Source: Prescottella defluvii
GTDB taxonomy: Bacteria; Actinomycetota; Actinomycetes; Mycobacteriales; Mycobacteriaceae
Assembly: GCA_029690005.1 (NCBI GenBank)
Contig: CP121458.1
Location: 1,178,001 to 1,242,000, forward strand
DNA: 64,000 nt
Direction of reading: 5' to 3'
Shown here: positions 1 to 9,726 of the stretch, piece by piece
Position numbering within the stretch: the first letter of the stretch is position 1
How the letters are laid out: every line of letters starts with the position of its first letter
Notes under the pieces: model-generated
Told to the model about the DNA's origin: nothing
Databases searched by the model: none
What the model saw: the letters and a program-made list of their open reading frames with translations, nothing else
Program-made: the position numbers and the translations under genes

Positions 1-703
1 ATCTCGGTCAGCTCGGCGCCGTCGTCGGCCGCCCTCAAAGAGCGGCTGCGCAAGATACTGCCGGTGGCCGGCCGGTCCTCGGTACCACCTACGGGCTGAC
101 CGAATCGTCTTCGGCAGCAACCCTTGCCACTGCTGCGGACCTGGCCGAATGTCCGGACACCGTGGGTACGGCGGTACCGACCATGAGCGTCGAGGTTCGA
201 GACGAGCACGGCAACGTGGTACCGGACGGCGTCGAGGGCGAGATCTGCATCCGAGGCCCACTCGTGATGCTGGGGTACTGGAACAACGAGGAGGCGACAG
301 CCGCATCGATCGACGAGTACGGGTGGATGCGTACGGGCGACCTCGGCACGCTCGAGAACGGGTATCTCCGAATCAGCAGTCGCCGTTCGGATCTTATTCT
401 GCGCGGCGGGGAGAACGTGTATCCCGCCGAGGTCGAGAACGTGCTCACCGAACACCCGGCCGTGCGGGAGTGCATCGTCCTCGGCGCCGAACACCCCGAC
501 CTGGGGGAGGAGGTCTGCGCCGTGGTCGTGGTTGACCCGGACGATGCTGTGACCTCCGAGGATCTGAGCTCGTTCACGCAGGAACGCATTGCGCGCTACA
601 AGGTTCCGACTCGATGGACACTCACGACCACCGAGCTTCCCGTAACGCGACCGGCAAGGTCAAACGACAAGAGGTGGTCCTCGCGCCGCGGGCGGATTCC
701 TAG
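1..703 (+). CDS. AMP-dependent acyl-CoA synthetase/ligase, 3' part (5' end outside window)
   Basis: This is the C-terminal half of an ANL-superfamily enzyme that activates a carboxylic acid as acyl-AMP and then as acyl-CoA. Visible motifs are YGLTES near 88-105, the hinge region GWMRTGDLG near 325-350, RGGENVYPAEVE near 400-430, and a C-terminal NATGKVKRQE near 644-675 that carries the catalytic lysine. The frame breaks near 75 and again near 643; correcting both gives the intact family C-terminus ending at the TAG at 701-703. Substrate cannot be told. It may belong to an operon that starts upstream of the window; the next gene is on the opposite strand and convergent. Confidence 0.85.
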
Positions 704-752
704 AGGCGCTGCGTCTCTCGGCTCCCACACCGGCCTTCGCGAGATGCTGCCG

Positions 753-1694
753 TCAACCGGCGGTCCCCACCAGCTCCTCCGAGACCCGCCAGAGTCGCTC
801 GGCCTTCCGCGGGTCCAACGCGTACGGAGCTACGCCGCGGCGAATGCCGGGGGTGCACGGGACCGCTTCCTGGCAGTCCTCGAAGTAGCGGCCGGTCACA
901 CCCTCGACGAGAGGAGAGGCCGCCACCAGTGTCGAGGTCGCGGCACCCTGCTCGACGGTCTTTTCCGTCGTGCCGGTGCCACCGCCCGGGTCGAACGATG
1001 CGGGTGGGGTATCCATGTGTCGGCTCAACCCGGTTCCCCAGATTCGGCCGGGGTTCAGCGCATTGACCGCGATACCGTCCTCGGACCATCGCCTGGCGGC
1101 TTCGACGGCGAACAGGATGTTCGCCGTCTTGGACTGGGCGTAGGCCGCCCAGGGGTCATAGGGATGCGTGGTGAACATGAGGTCGTCGAAAAGCACGTCG
1201 CCGTTGAGGTGTCCGACGGAGCTGACGACGACAACGCGGGCGCGGCCCGCCTGGGCGAGCGCCTCGTGCAGGCCGGTGGTCAGGGCGAAGTGGCCGAGGT
1301 GATTGGTGGCGAACTGCATCTCCCAGCCCTCTGAAGTGCGCATCTCCGGGGTCGCCATGATCCCGGCGTTCGCCACGACGATGTCCAGCGCGCCCGACCA
1401 GTCGGCAACGAACGAGGCCACCGAGCCCTGATCGGCTAGGTCGAGCGGACGGACGATGACCTTGTCGTTTCCGGTGTCGGCCGAGATGTCGGCGGCGACC
1501 GCGCGTCCCGACTCGATGTTGCGTACCGCGAGGGTCACCTCCGCGCCCGCCGTGGCCAGAGCGCGAGCGGTCTCGACACCGAGGCCCGACGAGGCGCCGG
1601 TGACGATCGCCCGCTTGCCCGTCAGATCCACTCCGGCAACCACTTCCGCGGCAGTGGATTGCGCGCCGAACGGCGTCGAAATCCGATTCGTCAT
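753..1694 (-). CDS. Short-chain dehydrogenase/reductase (SDR)
   Basis: A 313-residue NAD(P)-dependent oxidoreductase of the classical SDR fold. The cofactor motif TGASSGLG lies near residues 33-40, NAG near 109-111 and the catalytic S-Y-K set is seen as SSVG then YAQSK. Overall it resembles the retinol-dehydrogenase/WWOX-like branch, which runs longer than the usual 250 residues. The ATG at 1694 has a good GGAGGG site just upstream. It lies 84 bp downstream of the GlxA-type regulator on the same strand, so that regulator may control it. Substrate unknown. Confidence 0.9.
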   Translation of the reverse strand: MTNRISTPFGAQSTAAEVVAGVDLTGKRAIVTGASSGLGVETARALATAGAEVTLAVRNIESGRAVAADISADTGNDKVIVRPLDLADQGSVASFVADWSGALDIVVANAGIMATPEMRTSEGWEMQFATNHLGHFALTTGLHEALAQAGRARVVVVSSVGHLNGDVLFDDLMFTTHPYDPWAAYAQSKTANILFAVEAARRWSEDGIAVNALNPGRIWGTGLSRHMDTPPASFDPGGGTGTTEKTVEQGAATSTLVAASPLVEGVTGRYFEDCQEAVPCTPGIRRGVAPYALDPRKAERLWRVSEELVGTAG

Positions 1695-1778
1695 GGCGAC
1701 CCTCCTTCAGTTGTTCCCGATAATCTCCTCCACGGAGCCGCGTCCGTGTTGTGCCGCCGTCTCTCACCGGTCTGCCGG

Positions 1779-2752
1779 TCAGGCCGGATGCCCGCGAAAG
1801 GTTCTGCGGTACACCGACGGTGCCACTCCGAGAGTCGCGCCCACGTGCTGGCGCAGCGAGGCGCCGGTTCCGAAGCCCACCTCGCGGGCGACCGCATCGA
1901 TCGAGAGGTCGTTGGTCTCGAGGAGTCTCGCGCGCGGTCCACGCGACGGGCAATCAGCCACCGGTTCGGGGTGGTCCCGACCTCCTCGCCGAAGCGCCTG
2001 GTGAACGTCCTCACGCTCATGTTGGCGTGCTCCGCCAGCCGGGCTATCGGCAACGGCTCACCCAAGTGGCTCAGCGCCCAGTCCCTGGTTGCCGCTGTGG
2101 ATTCCGACGTGCTCGCCGGGACCGGTCGCTCGATGTACTGCGCCTGTCCGCCGTCTCGCCACGGCGGCACCACACATCGTCGGGCCACCCTGTTGGCGAC
2201 CTCGGCCCCATGGTCGCGGCGCACGATGTGCAGGCAGAGGTCGAGGCCGGACGCCACACCGGCCGAGGTGAGGATCCGTCCCTCGTCGACGAACAGTACG
2301 TTCGCGTCGACGACGACCTTCGGGTACATGCGCTGGAAGTGTTCGGCGTCCCGCCAGTGAGTGGTGGCTCGCAGGCCGTCGAGCAGGCCGGCGGCGGCGA
2401 GGATGTACGACCCGGTGCAGATGGACACGTACCGCGCGCCCGGAGGAACACGCGCCAGGGCGCGTTCGAGATCCGCGGGCAGATGCCCGTCCTCGAATGC
2501 GGGGCCGAGGCTGTACGTCGCCGGGATCACCACTGTGTCCGCGGTGGCGAGCAACTCCGGACCATGGTCGACGACGACCGTGAAGTCGGCGTCCGACCGG
2601 ACCGGACGACCGTCCACGGTGCAGGTCAGCACCTCGTACAGCGACTCCCCGGCGGCACCCTCGGCTCTGCCGAAGACGCGGGAGGGTATGCCCAGTTCGA
2701 AGGGGATCACTCCGTCCAGCGCAAGGACCACCACGCGATGCGTTCCAGCCAT
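1779..2752 (-). CDS. GlxA-family transcriptional regulator (DJ-1/PfpI domain plus AraC HTH)
   Basis: The N-terminal 200 residues form a DJ-1/PfpI-like domain (motif CTGSYILAAAGLLDG around residues 111-125) and the C-terminal 110 residues are an AraC-type double helix-turn-helix (ANMSVRTFTRRF, then VAREVGFGTGASLRQH). The frame breaks near 1935 in a CG-rich stretch between the two HTH units; correcting it gives the normal C-terminus ending at the TGA at 1779-1781. Such regulators usually activate amine or amino-acid related genes, but the effector cannot be read here. It is divergent from the MFS transporter starting at 2824 and lies upstream of the SDR gene, so both are plausible targets. Confidence 0.87.
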
Positions 2753-2780
2753 GGCCGGATTCTTTCACATATTGTCATTC

Positions 2781-2808
2781 CGGCAGCTGTTGCTCGGTAA
2801 CGCTGCCG
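2781..2808. promoter_or_regulatory. Inverted repeat between GlxA-type regulator and MFS gene
   Basis: Perfect 7-bp arms CGGCAGC (2781-2787) and GCTGCCG (2802-2808) are separated by 14 bp in the 71-bp divergent intergenic region. Position and symmetry fit an operator for the regulator, but this is inferred only. Confidence 0.35.
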
Positions 2809-2823
2809 TACAGACTTGCCGTC

Positions 2824-4139
2824 ATGATTTCCGAGATCGCGACCGATCGACCGTCGCAGCGGCCCCCGCGACGCCGCCCGCACTACGCCTGGGTTGTTGC
2901 GGCGGTGGCGTTCCTCGCGCTGGTCGGCGCCGCGAGCTTCCGGGCGGCGCCGTCGATCCTGATCGACCCACTGCACGAGGATTTCGGCTGGTCGCGCTCC
3001 GGTATCTCGTCGGCGGTGTCGATCAACCTCGTTCTGTACGGCCTCACGTCCCCGTTCGCCGCCGCGCTCATGGAGCGATTCGGCATGCGGCGGGTCGTGT
3101 CGTCGGCGCTGCTGTTGGTCGCCGCCGGCAGCGGGCTCACGGTCTTCATGACGACGCAATGGCAGTTGGTGCTGTTGTGGGGTGTCCTCGTGGGACTGGG
3201 AACGGGCTCGATGGCACTCGCGTTCGTCGCCACCGTCGTCGACCGGTGGTTCGTGGCCCGGCGCGGTCTCGTCACCGGCATCCTCACGGCCGGCAGTGCG
3301 GCCGGACAGCTCGTGTTCCTGCCGATCCTGGCGATGGTCTCCGAGCACTACACCTGGCGCGCCGTCGCGCTGACCGTCTCGTTCTCGGCGCTCGCCGTCG
3401 TACCTCTCGTGCTCCTCTTCCTCCGGAACGCGCCGGCAGATGCGGGGACGGTGCCGTACGGCGCCGGGCCCGGGTACGTCCCACCGCACCCGCCGCGACA
3501 CCCGGGCGCGGCGGCGCGGCCGGGCGGGCACTGGCGGTGCTCGCCGCGGCGGCCCGGACCCGAGTGTTCTGGCTTCTTGCAGGGACTTTCGCGATCTGCG
3601 GCGCCAGCACCAACGGACTCGTCGGCACCCACTTCGTTCCCGCGGCCCACGACCACGGAATGCCGACGACGGCCGCGGCCGGCCTCCTTGCCGTGATCGG
3701 CATCTTCGACGTCGTCGGCACCATCGCGTCCGGCTGGTTCACCGACCGCTTCGACGCACGCAAGCTGCTCGGCACCTACTACCTGTTGCGCGGCGTTTCC
3801 CTCATGTTCCTGCCGATCCTGTTCGCCGAGACAGTTCATCCGCCGATGATTGCCTTCATCATCTTCTACGGACTCGACTGGGTCGCAACCGTGCCCCCGA
3901 CGGTGGCATTGTGCCGCAAGCACTTCGGTGACGACTCGCCGATCGTCTTCGGGTGGGTCCTGGCATCGCATCAGATCGGCGCAGGTGCCGTCGCCTTCCT
4001 GGCCGGTTTGGTGCGCGACCAGTTCGGCGGCTACGACGCCGCGTTCTTCATCGCCGGGGCGCTGTGCGCCGTCGCCGCCGTCATGTCGCTGGCGATCGTC
4101 GGCAGGTCCCCGTTCGAGGAACGGACCGCTGCGATGTAG
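2824..4139 (+). CDS. MFS transporter, 12-helix type
   Basis: A major facilitator with hydrophobic segments along both halves, a DxxxRFGMRR-type loop 2-3 motif near residues 80-90 and a second-half loop motif around [12 protein letters not shown]. It resembles monocarboxylate/oxalate-formate type MFS proteins more than multidrug ones, but this is weak. The frame breaks once, near 3522, in a G/C-rich stretch of the central loop. Translation then continues to the TAG at 4137-4139. It is divergent from the GlxA-type regulator, a likely controller. Its last 109 bp overlap the convergent gene annotated at 4031-4809. Confidence 0.83.
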
Positions 4140-4809
4140 CGCCCGCGATCGGTGTCCGGGAACCGGTCGAGCGCGGCCTGCACTTCGGGGGCGGTCAGGT
4201 TGGCGCCGAACAACTCTGCTCCGGGCTCGAGGCTGATGCCCTCTGCGAGTGGCCCGGCGACGACCGGATCGAAGCCGAGGTCGTCGACGATGCGGGACAC
4301 GACGGCGAGGTCCTCGGCGCTGTCGCCCGCGATCGCGATGGCCTTTCGGCCGGGAGATCCGGGCTTGCGGGCCTCGTCCTCGAGGTCGTGATAGCCCATG
4401 TGGTTCAACGCCTTCACCACTCGTGAGCCGGTCAGGTAGGCCTGGACGGTCTCGCTCGAGGACGTTTCCTCGTCGGTGAGGTCGTCGCGGTCGCCGTCGA
4501 CCTCCCACCAGTAGTTCATCGCATCGATGACGATCTTGCCGTCGAGCTCCGGGACGGGAGGGAGCGGTATCTACTCAGTGACAGCGCCAGGACGACGACA
4601 TCGGCACCGGCCGCAGCGGCGGTGGCGGTGGTCGCGGTGGCACCAGGGGTCAGGACCTCGACGGTCAGGGCGATGGCGGCTGGGTCGCCGGAGCCTGCGA
4701 TGAGTACGCGGTATCCGGACGCCAGTGCGAGGCGGGCTACTACGGTGCCGAGTTTGCCGGCGCCGAGGACGCCGAGTGTACGCGTGGGTGGTGCGGTGTC
4801 GGTGTGCAT
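4031..4809 (-). CDS. NADPH-dependent F420 reductase-like NAD(P)-binding protein
   Basis: The N-terminus has the dinucleotide fold [16 protein letters not shown] at residues 13-28, followed by the conserved [11 protein letters not shown] and later [14 protein letters not shown]. That is the pattern of coenzyme-F420:NADP oxidoreductase relatives that bind NADP without a large second domain. The frame breaks near 4560. It is the last gene of a minus-strand operon with DoxX and two F420-type luciferase-like enzymes, 36 bp after the preceding stop, which suggests a role in supplying reduced cofactor. The predicted C-terminus overlaps the convergent MFS gene by 109 bp; a real end closer to 4140 after another undetected frame error is possible. 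Confidence 0.78.
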
Positions 4810-4845
4810 GGCATCTCCGTTCTCGGTGGAGTCGACGAGTGTGGT

Positions 4846-5877
4846 TCAGCCGGCGAGGATGTCGCGGACCATGGGGATCACCTTGCGTCCGTACAGGTCC
4901 ACGGCACGCAGTCGGTCGCCGGTGGTGAGGGCGCCGACGGTGTAGATGAGGTCGAATCGGGCCACCCCGAGGTCCCTGATGGTGCGGGCGATCCGGGGTG
5001 CGACGGTTTCGGGTGAGCCGACGTACATCGATCCGTGCTCGATCTCGGCGTCGAATTCCTCACGACGGATCGGGGGCCAGCCGCGCAGGGCGCCGATCCG
5101 GTCGCGCATCGTTCGGTAGTGCGGCCAGAACAGCTCCCGGGCCTGCTCGTCGGTGTCGGCGAGGAAGCCGGGCGAGTGCATACCCACCGGGTGCGCCACG
5201 GTGCCGAACTCGGCGGCGGCGCGGCGGTAGAGCTCGAGGTGACCGGCGAACCGTTGCGGGGCTCCGCCGATGATCGCGAGCATCAGCGGCAGCCCGTGGC
5301 GGGCGGTGCGGATGACTGACTGCGGGGACCCGCCCACGCCGACCCATGTGTTCAACCGACCGGAGTCGCTCTTGGGGAAGACATCTGCGTCGTCGAGTGG
5401 GGCGCGGAACTCGCCGGTCCACGTGATCGGCTTCTCGTCGAGCAACCTGACGAACAGTTCCAGTTTCTCCTCGAAAAGCCGGTCGTAGTCGCGCAGGTCG
5501 TATCCGAAGAGCGGGAACGACTCGGTGAAGGAGCCGCGACCGAGGATCACCTCGGCTCGCCCATTGGACAGTCCGTCGACGGTGGCGAACCGCTGGAACA
5601 CCCGCACCGGGTCGTCGGAGCTGAGCACGGTGACGCCGGAGCCGAGTCGGATGCGGGAGGTGCGGGTCGCGATCCCGGCGAGCACGGTCTCCGGCGTGGA
5701 GATCGCGTACTCGGGCCGGTGGTGCTCGCCGACCGTGAAGACGTCGACGCCGAGTTCGTCGGCGAGTACCGCCTCGTCGACGACGGCACGCAGCGCCGTG
5801 CCGAAGGATTCGGGCCGGCCGGCCTTGTCGGCGGGGACGTCGCCGAAGGTGTCGAGGCCGAATTCGATGGTGGACAT
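4846..5877 (-). CDS. Luciferase-like (LLM class) flavin/F420-dependent oxidoreductase 1
   Basis: 343 residues from the ATG at 5877, which has an AGGGAG site nearby; longer upstream extensions in this frame lack any family similarity. Bacterial luciferase-like TIM-barrel signatures are visible: FGLDTFG at the start, GEHHRPEY near residues 50-57, LGSGVTVLSSDDPVR, and WVGVGGSP near the middle. It belongs to the group that uses FMN or F420 for hydride transfer or monooxygenation. It is a paralogue of the next gene upstream (5898-6944), only 20 bp away, so the two probably act together or on related substrates. Substrate unknown. Confidence 0.87.
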   Translation of the reverse strand: MSTIEFGLDTFGDVPADKAGRPESFGTALRAVVDEAVLADELGVDVFTVGEHHRPEYAISTPETVLAGIATRTSRIRLGSGVTVLSSDDPVRVFQRFATVDGLSNGRAEVILGRGSFTESFPLFGYDLRDYDRLFEEKLELFVRLLDEKPITWTGEFRAPLDDADVFPKSDSGRLNTWVGVGGSPQSVIRTARHGLPLMLAIIGGAPQRFAGHLELYRRAAAEFGTVAHPVGMHSPGFLADTDEQARELFWPHYRTMRDRIGALRGWPPIRREEFDAEIEHGSMYVGSPETVAPRIARTIRDLGVARFDLIYTVGALTTGDRLRAVDLYGRKVIPMVRDILAG

Positions 5878-5897
5878 GGTTTTTCTCCCTTCGAGGG

Positions 5898-6944
5898 TCA
5901 GGCCACGGTTTGCGCGGCGAGTAGTCGGCGCACGCGGGGTGCGACCTCGGTGCCGAAGAGTTCGATGGTGCGGGTGCGCGATTCGCGGGGAAGATGCATG
6001 ATGTCGTACTTGAGGTCGAATCGACTCAGTCGAAGGTCGCGCGCGGTCGCCGCGATCTTGCGGGCGACGGTTTCGGGTGAGCCGACGTAGAGAGCTCCGG
6101 TGTGAAGCTCGGCCTCGAAGCGGTCCCGTGTCGATGCATAGAAACCGCGTTCCGCGGCGAAACCCTCGACGACCGGCTGCCAGTGCCGCCACCAGGTCTC
6201 GCGGGCCTCCTCGTCGGTGTCGGCGACGAGGCCGAGGGAATGCTGACCGATGGGCTGGTCCGGGTGCCCGGCTCTGCGCAGCGCGCGCTGATACAACTCG
6301 ACATTGCGGGCGAAGCGTTGCGGCCGACCTCCGATGATCGCCATCATCAGGGGCAGGCCGCGGTGGGCGGCGCGCACCACCGAGTTCGGGCTCCCGCCGA
6401 CCCCGATCCAGGTGGGCAAGCCGCCGGGCGCATCCGTGGATGCAGCTGCTGCGCGTTCAGTGGGGCGCGCACGGTGCCCGACCAGGTCACGGACTCCTCG
6501 GACTGCAGGCGCAGGAACAGCTCGAGCTTCTCGTCGAAGAGCCGGTCGTAGTCGGCCAGGTCGTAACCGAACAGGAAAATGATTCCGTCACGGAGGCTCG
6601 GCCGAGCACCAACTGGGCGCGGCCGTTCGACACCGCGTCCAGGGTGGAGAACTCGTGGTAGAGGCGGACCGGATCGTTGGTGCTCAGCACGGTCACCGAG
6701 GTGCCCAACCGAATCTGCTCGGTGGCGGTCGCGATCGCGGCAAGCAACACCGGGGAGCCGTATCCGTGAAACCGGGTCGGTAGTGCTCGCCGATGCTGAA
6801 CACGTCGATCCCCACCGAATCGGCGAGCCGGGCCTCCGCCGCGATCGTGCGTAGCGTTTCCGCGTCGCTGAGCACGTGACCCCGATCGGTCGCGACCTCG
6901 CCGAACGAGTTGAGTCCTAACTCGAATCCTGCTGTCGACATCAT
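5898..6944 (-). CDS. Luciferase-like (LLM class) oxidoreductase 2, multiply frame-broken
   Basis: A second LLM-class enzyme, recognisable from LGLNSFGE at the N-terminus, GEHYRPGF, TSVTVLSTNDPVRL, and WIGVGGSPNSVVR. The frame is lost at least three times between about 6420 and 6755, yet every conserved block is present in order, so the gene is probably intact in the organism. ATG at 6944 (or 6941) follows a GAAGGG site; a GTG at 6950 is also possible. It sits 28 bp after DoxX and 20 bp before its paralogue in one operon. Many LLM enzymes in this phylum use F420, which fits the F420/NADP-type gene at the operon end. Confidence 0.8.
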
Positions 6945-6972
6945 GTTCACGCCCTTCGTTATTCGGCTCGGA

Positions 6973-7389
6973 TCAGGAGATCGTGAACAGGGGGCCGGTG
7001 AGGGTCAGGCCGAGATCGCCGGTATGGGCGAAGAACGCGAACAGCATCAGTGCCGCGCCGGCGAGCGCGATGTCCTTGTTGAACTGGATCATCTCCATCT
7101 GCCTGGCCTGTGGATCGGATTCCGCCCAGAAGTTGTGCATCAGTGCCGCCGTCGGCACCAGGAATGCGACGAGCAGTAGCGAGCCGAGATCGGCCCACAC
7201 GCCGAGGAGCACGCTCAGCGCCCCGACGACGAGGACCACGCCGGATGCGAGGACCGACAGTTGGGGAACGGGCACGCCCTTGGCGCCGGCGTACTGGGCC
7301 ATCGACTTGGACTGGGTCAGGTGGCCCACTGCCGACGACAGGAACAACGCGGAGAAGAGAATCCGGCCGATCAGGATGACGATGTCCAT
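6973..7389 (-). CDS. DoxX family membrane protein
   Basis: 138 residues with four hydrophobic segments and the DoxX pattern (GRILFSALFLSSAVGHL at the start, later HNFWAE). DoxX-like proteins are small inner-membrane proteins tied to oxidative stress and quinone chemistry, but their biochemical role is unsettled. It is the first gene of the operon that continues into the two luciferase-like oxidoreductases and the F420/NADP oxidoreductase. It is divergent from the marR gene at 7564, with three operator-like palindromes between them. ATG at 7389 has a GGAGG-like site (reverse complement of tttcctcc). Confidence 0.85.
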   Translation of the reverse strand: MDIVILIGRILFSALFLSSAVGHLTQSKSMAQYAGAKGVPVPQLSVLASGVVLVVGALSVLLGVWADLGSLLLVAFLVPTAALMHNFWAESDPQARQMEMIQFNKDIALAGAALMLFAFFAHTGDLGLTLTGPLFTIS

Positions 7390-7473
7390 TGGGTTTCCTC
7401 CGGTAAGTGGTGTGGGAGCCGCTCGCGGTTCTCCTACGTAAACGTTGGAATCAACTGGGCTCGGGCCTGAAGA

Positions 7474-7557
7474 TCACTTCAAGCATGAAGTGAAAGTACG
7501 TCGAATGACTTCAAGATGCAAGTGATGACGGGTTCGCTTCGACTTCAATCGTGAAGC
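7474..7557. promoter_or_regulatory. Three tandem MarR-type operator palindromes
   Basis: Three copies of one inverted repeat lie just upstream of marR. Site 1 (7474-7493) has perfect arms TCACTTCA and TGAAGTGA around AGCA. Site 2 (7508-7523) is ACTTCA-AGAT-GCAAGT with a degenerate right arm. Site 3 (7542-7557) is ACTTCA-ATCG-TGAAGC. Centres are 32 and 34 bp apart, close to three helical turns. Site 3 ends 6 bp before the start codon. Their number, spacing and position between divergent genes fit cooperative autorepression by the MarR protein plus control of the DoxX operon. Confidence 0.75.
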
Positions 7558-7563
7558 TATGAT

Positions 7564-8079
7564 GTGTCCATGGACGCTGCAGAGGAGCCTCGTTGGCTCG
7601 ACGACGAGGAAAACGATGCCTGGATCGCGCTCGAGAGCGTGCTGATGCGCTTGCCGTCCGCGCTGGACGCCCAGTTGCAGCGCGACTCCGGGATGAGCCA
7701 CTTCGAGTATCAGGTGCTGTCGGGGTTGTCGATGGTTGACGACCGGACCCTGCGGATGAGTGATCTGGCCGCGTTCGCGGGAGGCTCGCTCTCGCGCCTG
7801 TCGCAGGTGGTCGGCCGGCTCGAGAAGCGCGGCTGGGTGCGTCGCTGCCCGGACCCGACCGATGGCCGGTTCACGATCGCGACCCTGACGGACGATGGCT
7901 GGGATGTCGTGGTCGCCGCGGCGCCCGGACATGTCGAGGCGGTGCGCCGCTACGTGTTCGACAACCTCACCCGCGCGCAGGTACGGCAGCTCTCCACCGT
8001 CGGCCGCCGGATCGTCCACGCGATCGACCCGGGGCATCCCGCCCTCGTCGGACTGCCCAAGGCGAACACCTGGGCATGA
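7564..8079 (+). CDS. MarR family transcriptional regulator
   Basis: 171 residues with the MarR winged helix: MSHFEYQVLSGL, then the recognition helix region GGSLSRLSQVVGRLEKRGWVRR and the wing DPTDGRFTIATLT. The start is GTG at 7564; an ATG two codons later (7570) is equally possible and neither has a clear ribosome site. It faces away from the DoxX/oxidoreductase operon, and the palindromes at 7474-7557 lie between them, so it likely represses both itself and that operon until an inducer, perhaps a quinone or other electrophile, binds. The inducer is inferred only from the type of genes controlled. Confidence 0.9.
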   Translation: MSMDAAEEPRWLDDEENDAWIALESVLMRLPSALDAQLQRDSGMSHFEYQVLSGLSMVDDRTLRMSDLAAFAGGSLSRLSQVVGRLEKRGWVRRCPDPTDGRFTIATLTDDGWDVVVAAAPGHVEAVRRYVFDNLTRAQVRQLSTVGRRIVHAIDPGHPALVGLPKANTWA

Positions 8080-8088
8080 TCAGGCCCG

Positions 8089-9653
8089 TCAGTCGACGTC
8101 GGCGAGCTCCTCGGTGCCGGGTTCTTCAGTGAGCGAGGCGATTCCGCGACCGCCGGGCGCCCAGGCGCCGAGGACGACGGCGGTGACCAGCATGATGCCG
8201 GCGAGCACCGTCGAGGCTTCCTGCATGCCGTGGAGGAAGGACTCCTTGGCGAACTCGGCGAGCTGCTGCCCCTGCGGCCCGGCCAGTTTCGACACCTCGA
8301 GGGCCGCCGCGAGGGAGTCGCCGACGGGCTGTTTGGCCGGTTCGGGCACGGCGTCGACCGCGGGTTGGATGTTCCGTCCGTAGCCGGCGGCCAGCACGCT
8401 GCCGGCCAGGGCGACGCCGATCGCGGCGCCGATCTCCCGGGTCGCGTCGTTGACCGCGGACGCGACTCCCTGCTTGGCGGTCGGGTGTTCTGGACGATCG
8501 CGGTGGTGGCCGGGGCGGTGCACAGGCCGAGCCCGACGGCGGCGATCACCAGTGGCACGGCGACGTCGCGGTAGGAACTTTCGGTGTCCAACTGGCCGAG
8601 AAGCGCGAGCGAGACACCGAGCACGGCGAGGCCGACGAAGGTGAGCACCCGCAGCCCGAACAGTGGAATCAGCCACGGCGCCGTCATCGACAGCGCCAGG
8701 ACGACCACGGCGATGGGCGCGAGCGCCAGCGCGGACTGCAGCGGCGAGTAGCTCAGCACGAGTTGCAGGTGCTGGACGATGAGGAAGAAGAGGCCGAACG
8801 TCGCGAGGAACTGGAGCGTCAGCGACGTCGCGCCGACACCGAACGAACGGTTGCCGAAGAGTCGGACGTCGAGGAGTGGATGCTCGGTGCGGGTCTCGAC
8901 GACCGCGAACACGGCGCCGGCTGCCAGGCCGCCGACGATCGCGGCGAGCACGCACGGGTCGAGCCAACCGCGTTGCGGGGCTTCGATGATGCCGAGCACG
9001 AACAGGCCGATCGCGCCGGCGCTCAGCACCGCGCCGCGCGCGTCGAAGGGGTAGGAGTGCTCGTCGCGTGAGGACGGGATGGTGAAGGCGAGCACGAAGA
9101 GCACGGCCGACACCGCCGCGAGGCCGATGAAGATCGCGTGCCACGACCACTTCTCGAGCAGCAGCCCGGACCCGACGAGGCCGGCGATACCGCCCGAGCC
9201 GGCCACACCCGACCAGATGCCGACGGCCTTGGCTCGTTGTGCGGCAGGGAAACTCGCGGTGAGGATCGACAGTGTCGCGGGCATGACGAACGCCGCGCCG
9301 ACCCCCGCGACGGCGCGCGCGGCGATGATCCACGTCGGTGAGTCGAGGACGATGGGCGACGCCGCGGCGAGCCCGAACACCAGCAGCCCGAACACGAGCA
9401 CCCCGCGCCGGCCGTAGCGGTCCCCGAGCGCGCCGGACGGCAGCAGCAGGCACGCGAGCGCCAGCGTGTAGCCGTCGACGATCCAGGTCAGTTGCGACTG
9501 GGTGGCGCCGGTGTCGCGGGCGATGTCGGCGAGCGCGGTGTTGAGTGCGGCCATCGCGGCCACGACCAGCGCGACCGCCGCGCACGATACGGTGAGTGTC
9601 CAGATCTGGCCCCAGGTCATCCGGTCGGTGTTTCCGGTGCGCTTTCCAGCCAT
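8089..9653 (-). CDS. DHA2-type MFS drug exporter
   Basis: About 521 residues of a 14-helix drug:H+ antiporter (EmrB/QacA type). Motifs include LTWIVDGYTLALACLLLPSG and the GALGDRYGRRG loop near residues 68-85. The ATG at 9653 has a strong GGAGG 6 bp upstream. One frame break near 8480 separates the last third; the continuation GVASAVNDATREIGAAIG is the normal family sequence. The span is one base short of a multiple of three, fitting one lost base. It is divergent from the TetR gene at 9727, the classical arrangement of a regulated efflux pump. Substrates unknown. Confidence 0.87.
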
Positions 9654-9693
9654 GCGGGCCTCCCCGTAGGAAACAAGACTGCCAGTATCGTAG

Positions 9694-9711
9694 GTGAACT
9701 GACGGTTCCAC
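9694..9711. promoter_or_regulatory. Candidate TetR operator between exporter and tetR
   Basis: An imperfect inverted repeat GTGAACTGACGGTTCCAC lies in the 73-bp divergent region. Arms pair as GTG..AAC with GTT..CAC with one-base register slip. Position suggests an operator, symmetry is only moderate. Confidence 0.3.
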
Positions 9712-9726
9712 AAGAGGTGGTGACGG

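Noticed and set aside
5878..6192. N-terminal extension of LLM protein 1 to 448 residues
   Set aside because: The added residues are antisense-style Arg-rich sequence overlapping the second LLM gene, and the ATG at 5877 has a good ribosome site.
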